Source of the DNA: Rhizobiaceae bacterium | GTDB lineage: Bacteria; Pseudomonadota; Alphaproteobacteria; Rhizobiales; Rhizobiaceae | Length of the DNA stretch: 64,000 bases | Assembly: GCA_023953845.1 (NCBI GenBank) | Contig: JAMLJC010000001.1 | Coordinates: forward strand, 3,420,501 to 3,484,500 | Direction of reading: 5' to 3' | The notes under the pieces: model-generated | What the model saw: only the letters and a program-made list of their open reading frames with translations | Database searches by the model: none | Told to the model about the DNA's origin: nothing | Shown here: positions 18,606 to 27,488 of the stretch, piece after piece | Position numbering within the stretch: position 1 is the first letter of the stretch | Layout of the letters: every line of letters begins with the position of its first letter | Translations under genes and position numbers: made by a program

Positions 18606-20891
18606 ATGAAGAAGAGCAAGGCTGCGGCCGCCCCGGAGCGATCGGCGCAAGCTGCGGCGCAGCCGAAGGCGGGCGATGGCCGCAAGCGGCAGGCTCCCGG
18701 TCTGGCCAAGACTTCCGATATCGACGCGATCGTCGCCGGTACGCATGGCGATCCCTTCGCGATCCTCGGCGTCCAGGCCGCCGGCAAGGATTTCGTCGCG
18801 CGCTGCTTCATCCCGCATGCGGAAACCGTTGAAGCCTTCACGCTGAATGGCGAGGCGGTGGGCGAGCTTGCCCGGCGACACGATGCCGGGTTCTTCGAGG
18901 GGAAGATCGCGGTCGCACAGCGCCAGCCGCTGAAATATCACGCGCGAAATGCCGGCGGCGACTGGTGGGTGACCGATCCGTATTCCTTCGGGCCGGTGCT
19001 CGGGCCGATGGACGATTACTACATCGCCGAAGGCTCGCATCTGAGGCTCTTCGACAAGATGGGCGCGCATCCGATCCATCTGGACGGCGCCGACGGCGTG
19101 CACTTCGCCGTCTGGGCGCCGAATGCGCGGCGCGTCTCCGTGGTCGGCGACTTCAACGACTGGGACGGCCGCCGCCACGCCATGCGGCTGAGGAAGGACA
19201 CCGGCATCTGGGAAATCTTCATCCCGGATATTGGCGCGGGCCGTGCCTATAAATACGAGATCATCGGCCCGGACGGCGTGCGCCTGCCGCTCAAGGCCGA
19301 CCCCTTCGCCTTCCAGTCGGAGCTGAGGCCGGCGACGGCGTCGGTCGTCGCGCCACCCATGGCGCACGAGTGGGGCGACGAGGCGCACCGGAAATACTGG
19401 CGGTCGGTCGATCCGCGCCGCGAGGCGATCTCCATCTACGAGGTCCATGCCGGCTCGTGGCGGCGCGGGGAGGGCGACAGGTTCCTGAGCTGGGACGAAC
19501 TGGCCGACCAGTTGATTCCCTATGTGGTCGAGACCGGTTTCACCCATATCGAGTTCCTGCCGATCAGCGAGCACCCTTACGATCCGTCATGGGGCTACCA
19601 GACCACCGGGCTCTATGCGCCGACGGCGCGCTTCGGCGATCCGGAAGGATTTGCGCGCTTCGTCGACGGGGCGCATCGCGCCGGCGTCGGCGTCATCCTC
19701 GACTGGGTGCCTGCGCATTTCCCGACCGACGAGCACGGTCTGGCGCGCTTCGACGGCACCGCGCTTTATGAACATGCCGACCCGCGGCAGGGTTTCCATC
19801 CGGACTGGAACACGGCGATCTACAATTTCGGCCGCCGCGAGGTGAGTTCCTTCCTCGTCAACAACGCCCTTTTCTGGGCCGAGAAATACCATGTCGACGG
19901 GCTGCGCGTGGATGCCGTGGCGTCCATGCTCTACCTCGACTATTCGCGCAAGGCCGGCGAATGGGTGCCCAACGAGCATGGCGGCCGCGAGAACCTCGAC
20001 GCCGTGCGCTTCCTGCAACGCATGAACCACGCCGTCTACGGCACGCATCCGGGAAGCGTCACCATCGCGGAAGAGTCGACCGCGTGGCCGAAGGTGTCGC
20101 AGCCGGTGCATGAGGGCGGGCTGGGCTTCGGGCTGAAGTGGAACATGGGCTTCATGCACGACACGCTGCAGTATTTCGCGCGCGAGCCGATCTACAGGCA
20201 ATACCACCACTCCGACCTGACCTTCGGCCTGCTCTACGCCTTCAGCGAGAATTTCGTGCTGCCGCTGAGCCATGACGAGGTGGTGCACGGCAAGGGAACG
20301 CTGCTGACCAAGATGGCCGGCGACGACTGGCAGAAATTCGCCAATCTGCGCGCCTATTACGGTTTCATGTGGGGGTATCCCGGCAAGAAGCTCCTGTTCA
20401 TGGGACAGGAATTCGCCCAGCGCGACGAGTGGAGCGAGGCCCGGCAGCTCGACTGGCATGTGCTGGAGCATCGTCCCCATTACGGCATGCGGCGGCTGGT
20501 GACCGATCTCAACTACCTCTACAGATCGCGGCCCGCGCTGCATCAGCGCGACTGCGAGCCGGAAGGTTTCGAGTGGTTGATCGTCGACGACAGCCGGAAT
20601 TCGGTGTTTGCCTGGCTGCGAAGGGCGCCGGGCGGCAATCCGGTCGCGGTGATCAGCAATTTCACCCCGGTGCAGCGCGATTTCTACGAGGTGCCGTTGC
20701 CGCATGCGGGCCGCTGGCGGGAGGCTCTGAACTCGGACGCTGAAATCTATGGCGGATCGGGCAAGGGCAATGGCGGCTGGGTGGAGGCGAGGGAGGCGGG
20801 CGGCCGCGTCGTCGGCACCATGCTCCTGCCGCCGCTCTCGACTCTGATGCTTGAATTCGTGCCTGCGGTCGAGAGCGACGCGGGCCGCTAA
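18606..20891 (+). CDS. glgB: 1,4-alpha-glucan branching enzyme
   Basis: GlgB cuts an alpha-1,4 chain and re-attaches it through an alpha-1,6 bond. The 761-residue protein has a polar Ala/Lys-rich N-terminus, an N1 then N2 carbohydrate-binding (CBM48) region, a GH13 barrel and a C-terminal beta domain. Catalytic residues are visible: nucleophile D436 in GLRVDAVASMLY, the acid/base in AEESTAWP (E489/E490), and D557 in LSHDEVVHGKG. The start is ATG 18606, preceded by GGAGGCGCCGGAGA. It lies 90 bases after glgP and 11 bases before glgC. Confidence 0.96.
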   Translation: MKKSKAAAAPERSAQAAAQPKAGDGRKRQAPGLAKTSDIDAIVAGTHGDPFAILGVQAAGKDFVARCFIPHAETVEAFTLNGEAVGELARRHDAGFFEGKIAVAQRQPLKYHARNAGGDWWVTDPYSFGPVLGPMDDYYIAEGSHLRLFDKMGAHPIHLDGADGVHFAVWAPNARRVSVVGDFNDWDGRRHAMRLRKDTGIWEIFIPDIGAGRAYKYEIIGPDGVRLPLKADPFAFQSELRPATASVVAPPMAHEWGDEAHRKYWRSVDPRREAISIYEVHAGSWRRGEGDRFLSWDELADQLIPYVVETGFTHIEFLPISEHPYDPSWGYQTTGLYAPTARFGDPEGFARFVDGAHRAGVGVILDWVPAHFPTDEHGLARFDGTALYEHADPRQGFHPDWNTAIYNFGRREVSSFLVNNALFWAEKYHVDGLRVDAVASMLYLDYSRKAGEWVPNEHGGRENLDAVRFLQRMNHAVYGTHPGSVTIAEESTAWPKVSQPVHEGGLGFGLKWNMGFMHDTLQYFAREPIYRQYHHSDLTFGLLYAFSENFVLPLSHDEVVHGKGTLLTKMAGDDWQKFANLRAYYGFMWGYPGKKLLFMGQEFAQRDEWSEARQLDWHVLEHRPHYGMRRLVTDLNYLYRSRPALHQRDCEPEGFEWLIVDDSRNSVFAWLRRAPGGNPVAVISNFTPVQRDFYEVPLPHAGRWREALNSDAEIYGGSGKGNGGWVEAREAGGRVVGTMLLPPLSTLMLEFVPAVESDAGR

Positions 20892-20902
20892 GGGAGGGCT
20901 CT

Positions 20903-22165
20903 ATGGCGACGGAAAGAAACCAGCCGCTGGCGCGCGACGCCATGGCCTATGTGCTTGCGGGCGGGCGCGGCAGCCGCCTCAAGGAACTGACGGACCGGCG
21001 CGCCAAGCCTGCCGTCCATTTCGGCGGCAAGACCCGCATCATCGACTTCGCCCTGTCGAACGCGCTCAATTCCGGCATCCGCCGCCTTGCCGTGGCGACG
21101 CAGTACAAGGCGCATTCGCTGATCCGGCACCTGCAGCGCGGCTGGAACTTCCTCAGGCCCGAGCGCAACGAGAGCTTCGACATCCTGCCGGCGAGCCAGC
21201 GCGTCTCGGAGACGCAATGGTACGAGGGCACCGCCGACGCGGTCTACCAGAACATCGACATCATCGAGTCCTACGGGCCGGAATTCATGGTCGTGCTCGC
21301 CGGCGACCACATCTACAAGATGGACTACGAACTGATGCTGCGCCAGCACGTCGACCAGGGCGCCGACGTGACGGTGGGTTGTCTCGAAGTGCCGCGCATG
21401 GAGGCGACAGGCTTCGGCGTCATGCATGTCGACGGCGAGGACCGCATCATCGATTTCGTCGAGAAGCCGGCCGATCCGCCAGGAATCCCGGACAAGCCGG
21501 ATTTCGCGCTGGCCTCCATGGGCATCTACGTCTTCCGCACGAGGTTCCTGATGGACCTTTTGCGCAGGGACGCCGCCGATCCGGCGTCCAGCCGCGATTT
21601 CGGCAAGGATATCATTCCTTTCATCGTCAAGAACGGCAAGGCGGTCGCGCATCGCTTCGCAAAATCCTGCGTGCGCTCGTCCATGGAGTCCAGCCCTTAC
21701 TGGCGCGACGTCGGAACCATCGACGCCTATTGGGAAGCCAATGTCGACCTCACCGATGTGACGCCGGAACTCGATCTCTACGACCGCGACTGGCCGATCT
21801 GGACCTATGCGGAGCTGAAGCCGCCGGCAAAGTTCGTGCATGACGAGGACGGTCGGCGCGGCATGGCCGTGTCCTCGCTGATCTCGGGCGATTGCATCGT
21901 GTCCGGCGCGTCGCTGAAGCGCAGTCTCCTTTTCACCGGAGCGCGCATCAACTCCTTCTCGACGCTGGAGGAGGTGGTGATGCTGCCCGACTGCACGGTG
22001 GGCCGCAATGTGCGCCTGAAAAGGGTGGTGATCGACGGCGGCGTGAACATTCCGGAAGGATTGGTCGTCGGTGAGGACCCGGTGCTCGACGCCAAGCGCT
22101 TCCGCGTCTCCGAAAGAGGCATCTGCCTCATCACACAGCCGATGATCGACAAGCTCGGAATCTGA
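20903..22165 (+). CDS. glgC: Glucose-1-phosphate adenylyltransferase (ADP-glucose pyrophosphorylase)
   Basis: GlgC makes ADP-glucose, the committed and allosterically controlled step in bacterial glycogen synthesis. The 420-residue protein has the nucleotidyltransferase signature LAGGRGSRLKELTDRRAKPA at its N-terminus, FALSNALNSGIRR, the substrate block YEGTADAVYQN and AGDHIYKMDY, and a C-terminal left-handed beta-helix (roughly 300-420) for tetramerisation and effector binding. It begins 11 bases after glgB with GGGAGG upstream. A long palindromic repeat fills much of the 195-base gap before glgA. Confidence 0.96.
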   Translation: MATERNQPLARDAMAYVLAGGRGSRLKELTDRRAKPAVHFGGKTRIIDFALSNALNSGIRRLAVATQYKAHSLIRHLQRGWNFLRPERNESFDILPASQRVSETQWYEGTADAVYQNIDIIESYGPEFMVVLAGDHIYKMDYELMLRQHVDQGADVTVGCLEVPRMEATGFGVMHVDGEDRIIDFVEKPADPPGIPDKPDFALASMGIYVFRTRFLMDLLRRDAADPASSRDFGKDIIPFIVKNGKAVAHRFAKSCVRSSMESSPYWRDVGTIDAYWEANVDLTDVTPELDLYDRDWPIWTYAELKPPAKFVHDEDGRRGMAVSSLISGDCIVSGASLKRSLLFTGARINSFSTLEEVVMLPDCTVGRNVRLKRVVIDGGVNIPEGLVVGEDPVLDAKRFRVSERGICLITQPMIDKLGI

Positions 22166-22205
22166 GGGTGATTGCGTGACGGCGCCCCGTTTCGGCCGAC
22201 AGGAT

Positions 22206-22304
22206 ACCCCCACCCCCAGCCCCTCCCCACAAGGGGGAGGGGGACATGGAAGCGCTGACGCCAAGTTCCCCTCCCCCTTGTGGGGAGGGGCTGGGGGTGG
22301 GGGT
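22206..22304. repeat. Long G/C-tract inverted repeat, copy 1 (glgC-glgA gap)
   Basis: The left arm, 22206 to about 22243, is a C-run sequence (CCCCCACCCCCAGCCCC, then TCCCC-ACAA-GGGGGAGGGG). The right arm, about 22268-22304, is its near-perfect reverse complement, and about 24 unrelated bases lie between. Each arm also folds on itself around ACAA. The G-rich strand of each arm has four runs of at least four G separated by one or two bases, a canonical G-quadruplex pattern. A second copy lies at 38149-38293, so this is a dispersed element. It falls inside the glg transcript. Confidence 0.9.
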
Positions 22305-22360
22305 GACTTCGTCGACCGCAGAAAAGCCGCGCGCGGGAGCGTCGCTCGAGGGACCATGCG

Positions 22361-23806
22361 ATGGAAGTCCTAGCTGTCACGCCGGAGATTTTTCCGCTGA
22401 TCAAGACCGGCGGGCTGGCCGACGTGACCGGCGCGCTGCCGCTGGCGCTGGGCGCCAAGGGCGTCGGCGTTCGCACGCTCATTCCGGGCTATTCGTCGGT
22501 CATGGCGAAGCTGCCGCCGTCCGAGCCTGTCCTTGAATATGCGGCGTTGCAGGGCGGCGCGGCTGCCGTGCATACCGTCGAGGTGAGCGGCCTCGACCTC
22601 TTCGTGCTCGACGCGCCGCACCTCTTCGACCGTGTCGGCGGACCCTATGGCGACGCGACGGGGGCGGACTGGCCGGACAACTGGCGGCGCTTCGCTGCGC
22701 TCAGCCATGTGGGCGCGGACATCGCTTCCGGCGCGATCAGCGGATACCGGCCCGACATCGTGCATGCGCATGACTGGCAGGCCGCGCTGACGCTGGCCTA
22801 TATGCGCTATGGCCACGCGCCGGACAGGCCCTCCGTGATGACCGTCCACAACCTCGCCTTTCAGGGACAGTTCGGCGCCGGCATCTTCGGCAGCCTCGGA
22901 CTACCGGCAGAGGCGATGTCGCTCGACGGCGTTGAATATTACGGCGGCGTCGGCTACCTCAAGGCCGGCCTGCAGGCGGCGTGGGCGATCACCACCGTCA
23001 GCCCGACCTATGCGCAGGAAATCCGCACGCCGGAATTCGGCATGGGGCTCGACGGCCTGCTGAACTCGCGCGCGGCGGACCTGCACGGCATCGTCAACGG
23101 CATCGACACCGGCATCTGGGACCCGGCGGCCGACCCGCTGCTGGCCGGCGTCTATTCCGCCAAGACGCTGAAGGCGCGGTCGGTCAACAAGCGCGCGGTG
23201 GAGGAACGCTTCAGCCTTCAGCCGGGCGGCGGGCCGATCTTCTGCATCGTCAGCCGCCTGACCTGGCAGAAGGGCATCGACGTCATCGTCGCGGCGCTGG
23301 ACGAGATCGTCTCGACCGGCGCGCGCCTTGCGATCCTCGGCACGGGCGATGCGGGCCTCGAAGGCGCGCTTCTGGCGGGCGCCGCGCGGCATCGCGGCCG
23401 CGTTGGCGTCGTCATCGGCTATGACGAGGCGCTGTCGCATCTGATGCAGGGCGGTTGCGACGCCATTCTGGTGCCGTCGCGCTTCGAGCCTTGCGGGCTG
23501 ACACAGCTCTACGGCCTGCGCTATGGCTGCGTGCCGATCCTTGTCCGGACCGGCGGGCTGGCCGACACCGTCGTCGATGCCAACGAGGCGGCGCTCTCAG
23601 CGGGTGTCGCGACGGGCTTCCTGTTCTCAGCCGTGACGCCGGAGGCTCTGATGCAGGCCGTTCATCGCGCCATGATCGTCTTCGCGACGCCCGCCGTGTG
23701 GAACGGCATCCAGAAGCAGGGCATGAAGGCGGACGTGTCGTGGAGCCGCAGCGCCGACCGTTATGTCGACCTCTACAAATCTTTATTGGCAAGGAAAGGT
23801 GGCTGA
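22361..23806 (+). CDS. glgA: Glycogen synthase (ADP-glucose dependent)
   Basis: GlgA elongates alpha-1,4-glucan from ADP-glucose. The 481-residue protein is a typical GT5 enzyme. The N-terminal KTGGLADVTGALPLAL binds the ADP phosphates, IVHAHDWQAAL and VHNLAFQGQFG follow, and the C-terminal lobe has SRLTWQKGIDV and the catalytic-loop block PSRFEPCGLTQLYGLRYG. The start is ATG 22361, just after copy 1 of the palindromic repeat. The stop is six bases before pgm, so the two are translated together. Confidence 0.96.
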   Translation: MEVLAVTPEIFPLIKTGGLADVTGALPLALGAKGVGVRTLIPGYSSVMAKLPPSEPVLEYAALQGGAAAVHTVEVSGLDLFVLDAPHLFDRVGGPYGDATGADWPDNWRRFAALSHVGADIASGAISGYRPDIVHAHDWQAALTLAYMRYGHAPDRPSVMTVHNLAFQGQFGAGIFGSLGLPAEAMSLDGVEYYGGVGYLKAGLQAAWAITTVSPTYAQEIRTPEFGMGLDGLLNSRAADLHGIVNGIDTGIWDPAADPLLAGVYSAKTLKARSVNKRAVEERFSLQPGGGPIFCIVSRLTWQKGIDVIVAALDEIVSTGARLAILGTGDAGLEGALLAGAARHRGRVGVVIGYDEALSHLMQGGCDAILVPSRFEPCGLTQLYGLRYGCVPILVRTGGLADTVVDANEAALSAGVATGFLFSAVTPEALMQAVHRAMIVFATPAVWNGIQKQGMKADVSWSRSADRYVDLYKSLLARKGG

Positions 23807-23812
23807 CGCGCC

Positions 23813-25441
23813 ATGATCCGTACCGTCAGGACGAAACCCTTCGACGACCAGAAGCCGGGCACCTCCGGCCTGCGCAAGAAGGTGCCGGTGTTCCAGCAGG
23901 AGCACTATACCGAGAACTTCATCCAGTCGATCTTCGACTCGCTGGAAGGTTTTGAGGGCAAGACTCTGGTGATCGGCGGCGACGGCCGCTACCTGAACCG
24001 CGAAGTCATCGGCACGGCGATCCGCATGGCCGCCGCCAACGGTTTCGGCAAGGTGATCGTCGGGCAGGGCAGCATTCTCTCCACGCCCGCCGCTTCCAAC
24101 ATCATCCGCAAATACGAGGCGTTCGGCGGCATCATCCTGTCGGCCAGCCACAATCCGGGCGGCCCGCACGAGGATTTCGGCATCAAGTATAATATCGGCA
24201 ATGGCGGCCCGGCGCCGGAGAAGGTGACCGACGCGATCTTCGCCAATTCGAAGAAGATCAGCGAATATCGGATCGCCGACACCGGGGCGATCGACCTCGA
24301 CACGATCGGCGAGCGCGACGTCGCGGGCATGACGGTTTCGGTGATCGATCCCGTCGCCGACTATGCGGAGCTGATGGAGCGTCTGTTCGATTTCGACGCG
24401 ATCCGCGGGCTTTTTGCCGGCGGCTTCCGCATGGCCTTCGATTCCATGCATGCGGTGACCGGCCCCTACGGCAAGGAAATCCTTGAAAGCCGGCTGGGCG
24501 CGGCGAAAGGCACGGCGCGGAATTTCGTGCCGCTGGAGGATTTCGGCGGGCATCACCCCGACCCGAACCTCGTTCACGCCAAGGCGCTTTACGACGATGT
24601 GATGAGCGCGTCCGGACCGGATTTCGGCGCGGCCTCCGACGGCGACGGCGACCGCAACATGGTCGTCGGCAAGGGCATGTTCGTGACGCCCTCCGACAGC
24701 CTCGCCATCATCGCCGCCAACGCGACGGTCGCGCCGGGCTATGCGAAGGGCATCGCCGGCATCGCGCGCTCGATGCCGACAAGCGCGGCCGCCGACCGCG
24801 TCGCCGAAAAGCTCGGCGTCGGCATGTATGAGACGCCGACCGGCTGGAAATTCTTCGGCAACCTGCTCGACGCCGGCAAGGCCACCGTCTGCGGCGAGGA
24901 AAGTTTTGGCACCGGCTCCGACCATGTGCGCGAGAAGGACGGGCTCTGGGCGGTGCTGTTCTGGCTGAACATCATCGCGGCGCGCGGCGAGAGTGTGAAG
25001 GAGATCGTCGAGAAGCACTGGGCGACCTACGGCCGCAACTACTATTCCCGCCACGATTACGAGGAAGTGGAGAGCGAGAAGGCCAACGCGCTGGTCTCGG
25101 AACTGCGCGGCAAGCTCGCTTCGCTGCCGGGGACGGCGGTGCGCGGCCTGACGGTCGAGAAGGCCGACGATTTCGAGTATCACGACCCGGTGGACGGTTC
25201 CGTCTCGAAGAACCAGGGCATCCGCATCCTGTTCGAGGGCAGCTCGCGCGTCGTGCTGCGGCTGTCGGGCACCGGCACGTCCGGCGCGACGATCCGGCTC
25301 TATGTCGAGCGCTACGAGGCCGATCCGGCCAGGCACGATATCGACACGCAAACGGCGCTGGCCGACCTGATCGCAGCGGCCGACGACATCGCCGGCATCA
25401 GGCGTCACACCGGCCGCGACAGGCCGACGGTGATTACGTGA
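23813..25441 (+). CDS. pgm: Phosphoglucomutase (alpha-D-glucose specific)
   Basis: The enzyme interconverts glucose-6-phosphate and glucose-1-phosphate and so joins glycogen to central metabolism. The 542-residue, four-domain alpha-phosphohexomutase has the phosphoserine S112 in SASHNPGGPHEDFG, the metal loop ASDGDGDRNMV, the sugar-binding loop GEESFGTGSDH and the phosphate-binding RLSGTGTSGATIRLY near the C-terminus. It lies between glgA and glgX, with six and 34 bases of spacing. A glgA-pgm-glgX order is seen in several rhizobia. Confidence 0.96.
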   Translation: MIRTVRTKPFDDQKPGTSGLRKKVPVFQQEHYTENFIQSIFDSLEGFEGKTLVIGGDGRYLNREVIGTAIRMAAANGFGKVIVGQGSILSTPAASNIIRKYEAFGGIILSASHNPGGPHEDFGIKYNIGNGGPAPEKVTDAIFANSKKISEYRIADTGAIDLDTIGERDVAGMTVSVIDPVADYAELMERLFDFDAIRGLFAGGFRMAFDSMHAVTGPYGKEILESRLGAAKGTARNFVPLEDFGGHHPDPNLVHAKALYDDVMSASGPDFGAASDGDGDRNMVVGKGMFVTPSDSLAIIAANATVAPGYAKGIAGIARSMPTSAAADRVAEKLGVGMYETPTGWKFFGNLLDAGKATVCGEESFGTGSDHVREKDGLWAVLFWLNIIAARGESVKEIVEKHWATYGRNYYSRHDYEEVESEKANALVSELRGKLASLPGTAVRGLTVEKADDFEYHDPVDGSVSKNQGIRILFEGSSRVVLRLSGTGTSGATIRLYVERYEADPARHDIDTQTALADLIAAADDIAGIRRHTGRDRPTVIT

Positions 25442-25475
25442 GCGGGAGAGCGAGCCGCCGCATATCTGGCTTCGC

Positions 25476-27470
25476 ATGACCGCCGACAAACCGCTCGGCG
25501 CTGTGCTCACACCAGCCGGCGTTCGCTTCGCCGTCTGGTCGGGCGCGGCTGAACGCGTCTGGCTGTGTCTGTTCGACGCCGCTGGCGAGCGGGAGATCGC
25601 GCGGCACGAGCTGACGCGTGACGAGGACGGTGTGTTCTCCGCCGAAGTCGCCGGCATCAAGGCCGGTGCGCGCTATGGTTTTTGCGCTGACGGGCCTTAT
25701 GATCCGGACGCCGGGCTGTGGTTCGATCCGCAAAAGCTGCTGGTCGATCCGTATGCTGTCGAGATCGACCGGCCCTATGCCTACAACCCGGCGCTTGCCG
25801 CGCGGCGGGGCGAGGGAGGCGATACTGCCGCGTTGATGCCGAAGGCGGTCGTCTGCAAGCCCAGGACCTTGAGGCGGGCGAAGCCGGTGTTCCGGCCGGG
25901 CGGCTTCATCTACGAGCTCAACGTGCGCGGCTTCACCATGCGGCATCCGGACGTGCCGGAGAAGCTGCGCGGCACCGTCGCCGCGCTGGCGCATCCGGCG
26001 ATCGTCGAGCATCTGCAAAAGCTTGGCGTGACGGCGGTCGAGCTGATGCCGGTCACGGCATGGATCGACGAGCGCCATCTGCCGCCGCTCGGGCTGACCA
26101 ATGCCTGGGGATATAATCCGGTCACCTTCATGGCGCTCGATCCGCGATTGGCGCCGGACGGACTGGCCGAGTTGCGCGAGACAGTGGCGGCGCTTCGCAA
26201 GGCGGGCATCGGAACAATCCTCGATCTCGTCTTCAACCATACCGGCGAGAGCGACCGGTTCGGCCCGACGCTGTCGCTGCGCGGTCTCGACGGGCGGGCA
26301 TATTTCCGGCACTTCGACGACACGCTCGTCAACGACACGGGCACCGGCAACACCATCGCCTGCGATCATCCGGTGATGCGGCGCATGGTGCTGGACAGCC
26401 TGCGCCATTTCGTCCTTCATGCCGGCGTCGACGGTTTCCGTTTCGATCTCGCGCCGGTCCTCGGCCGCACCGATCGGGGCTTCGACCCCGATGCGCCGCT
26501 GCTGAAGGCCATGCGGGAAGATGAGGCGCTGGCGGACCGCATCCTGATCGCCGAGCCGTGGGATATCGGCGCGGGCGGTTATCAGTTGGGCAATTTCGGC
26601 AAAGAGTTCCTTGAATGGAACGACCGCTATCGCGACGATGTCCGGCGCTTCTGGCGCGGCGATCCTTCCACCATCGGCGACCTCGCGACGCGGCTCGCCG
26701 GCTCGTCGGACATTTTCGGGCACGACGGCGCGACCGCTACGCGCAGCGTCAATTTCGTCGCGGCGCATGACGGCTTTTCGCTGGCTGATCTCGTCTCCTA
26801 CGAGCGCAAGCACAATGAGGCGAATGGCGAGGAGAACCGCGACGGCCACAACGAGAATTTTTCGTGGAACAATGGCGCGGAAGGCGCGACGGACGATCCG
26901 GCCACCTCGCGCGCGCGCCGCCGCGATGCGCTGGCGCTGCTGGCCACACTGTTCGCCTCGCGCGGCACGGTGATGCTGACCGCCGGCGACGAGTCCGGCC
27001 GCACGCAGCAGGGCAACAACAACGCCTATGCGCAGGACAACGGCATCACCTGGATCGACTGGGCGAACCGGGATCGCGTCCGCGAGGATTACGTGGCGGC
27101 GCTGGCGGGCCTGCGGGAGCGATTTCCGGCCCTGCGGAACACCGATTTCCTGAACGGCGCATCGCGCGACGGTCTCCACGATGTGGAGTGGCTGACCGAA
27201 ACGGGCGAGGGCATGGGACAGGGCGACTGGGAAAATGCCGAACGGCGGCGCCTGACGATGATGCTGGCGGCAGGCGACCGTCGGCGTAGCCGGGTCGCAG
27301 TAACGATCAACGGCGACCGTCGCGCCGCCATATTCGCTTTGCCGCAGCGCGCCGGCTGGAACTGGATGATGCTCCTGTCGCCGCCGGAAAGTGCAGCGCG
27401 ACAGGTTGAGGACGGAGCGTTTCTGGTGCAGGGCAGGAGCGTGCTTTTCCTTGAAGAGCGGCGGGACTGA
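25476..27470 (+). CDS. glgX: Glycogen debranching enzyme
   Basis: GlgX removes alpha-1,6 side chains left by glycogen phosphorylase. The 664-residue protein has an N-terminal CBM48-like domain (about 8-100), then a GH13 barrel with YELNVRGFTMRHPDVP, the nucleophile D324 in GFRFDLAPVLG, the general acid in IAEPWDIGAGG, and AAHDGFSLADLVSY carrying the third acidic residue. The family-typical ENRDGHNENFSWNNG segment follows. It starts 34 bases after pgm and ends 18 bases before the next GH13 gene. Confidence 0.94.
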   Translation: MTADKPLGAVLTPAGVRFAVWSGAAERVWLCLFDAAGEREIARHELTRDEDGVFSAEVAGIKAGARYGFCADGPYDPDAGLWFDPQKLLVDPYAVEIDRPYAYNPALAARRGEGGDTAALMPKAVVCKPRTLRRAKPVFRPGGFIYELNVRGFTMRHPDVPEKLRGTVAALAHPAIVEHLQKLGVTAVELMPVTAWIDERHLPPLGLTNAWGYNPVTFMALDPRLAPDGLAELRETVAALRKAGIGTILDLVFNHTGESDRFGPTLSLRGLDGRAYFRHFDDTLVNDTGTGNTIACDHPVMRRMVLDSLRHFVLHAGVDGFRFDLAPVLGRTDRGFDPDAPLLKAMREDEALADRILIAEPWDIGAGGYQLGNFGKEFLEWNDRYRDDVRRFWRGDPSTIGDLATRLAGSSDIFGHDGATATRSVNFVAAHDGFSLADLVSYERKHNEANGEENRDGHNENFSWNNGAEGATDDPATSRARRRDALALLATLFASRGTVMLTAGDESGRTQQGNNNAYAQDNGITWIDWANRDRVREDYVAALAGLRERFPALRNTDFLNGASRDGLHDVEWLTETGEGMGQGDWENAERRRLTMMLAAGDRRRSRVAVTINGDRRAAIFALPQRAGWNWMMLLSPPESAARQVEDGAFLVQGRSVLFLEERRD

Positions 27471-27488
27471 CGCCGCGCGGAGACGACC

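Noticed and set aside
17355..19574. Long minus-strand open frame opposite glgP and glgB
   Set aside because: Composition is typical of an antisense shadow, and both plus-strand genes have intact catalytic motifs.
22206..22304. The G/C-tract inverted repeat considered as a rho-independent terminator of glgC
   Set aside because: There is no U tract, the arms are too long, and the same element occurs between other genes; the operon continues.
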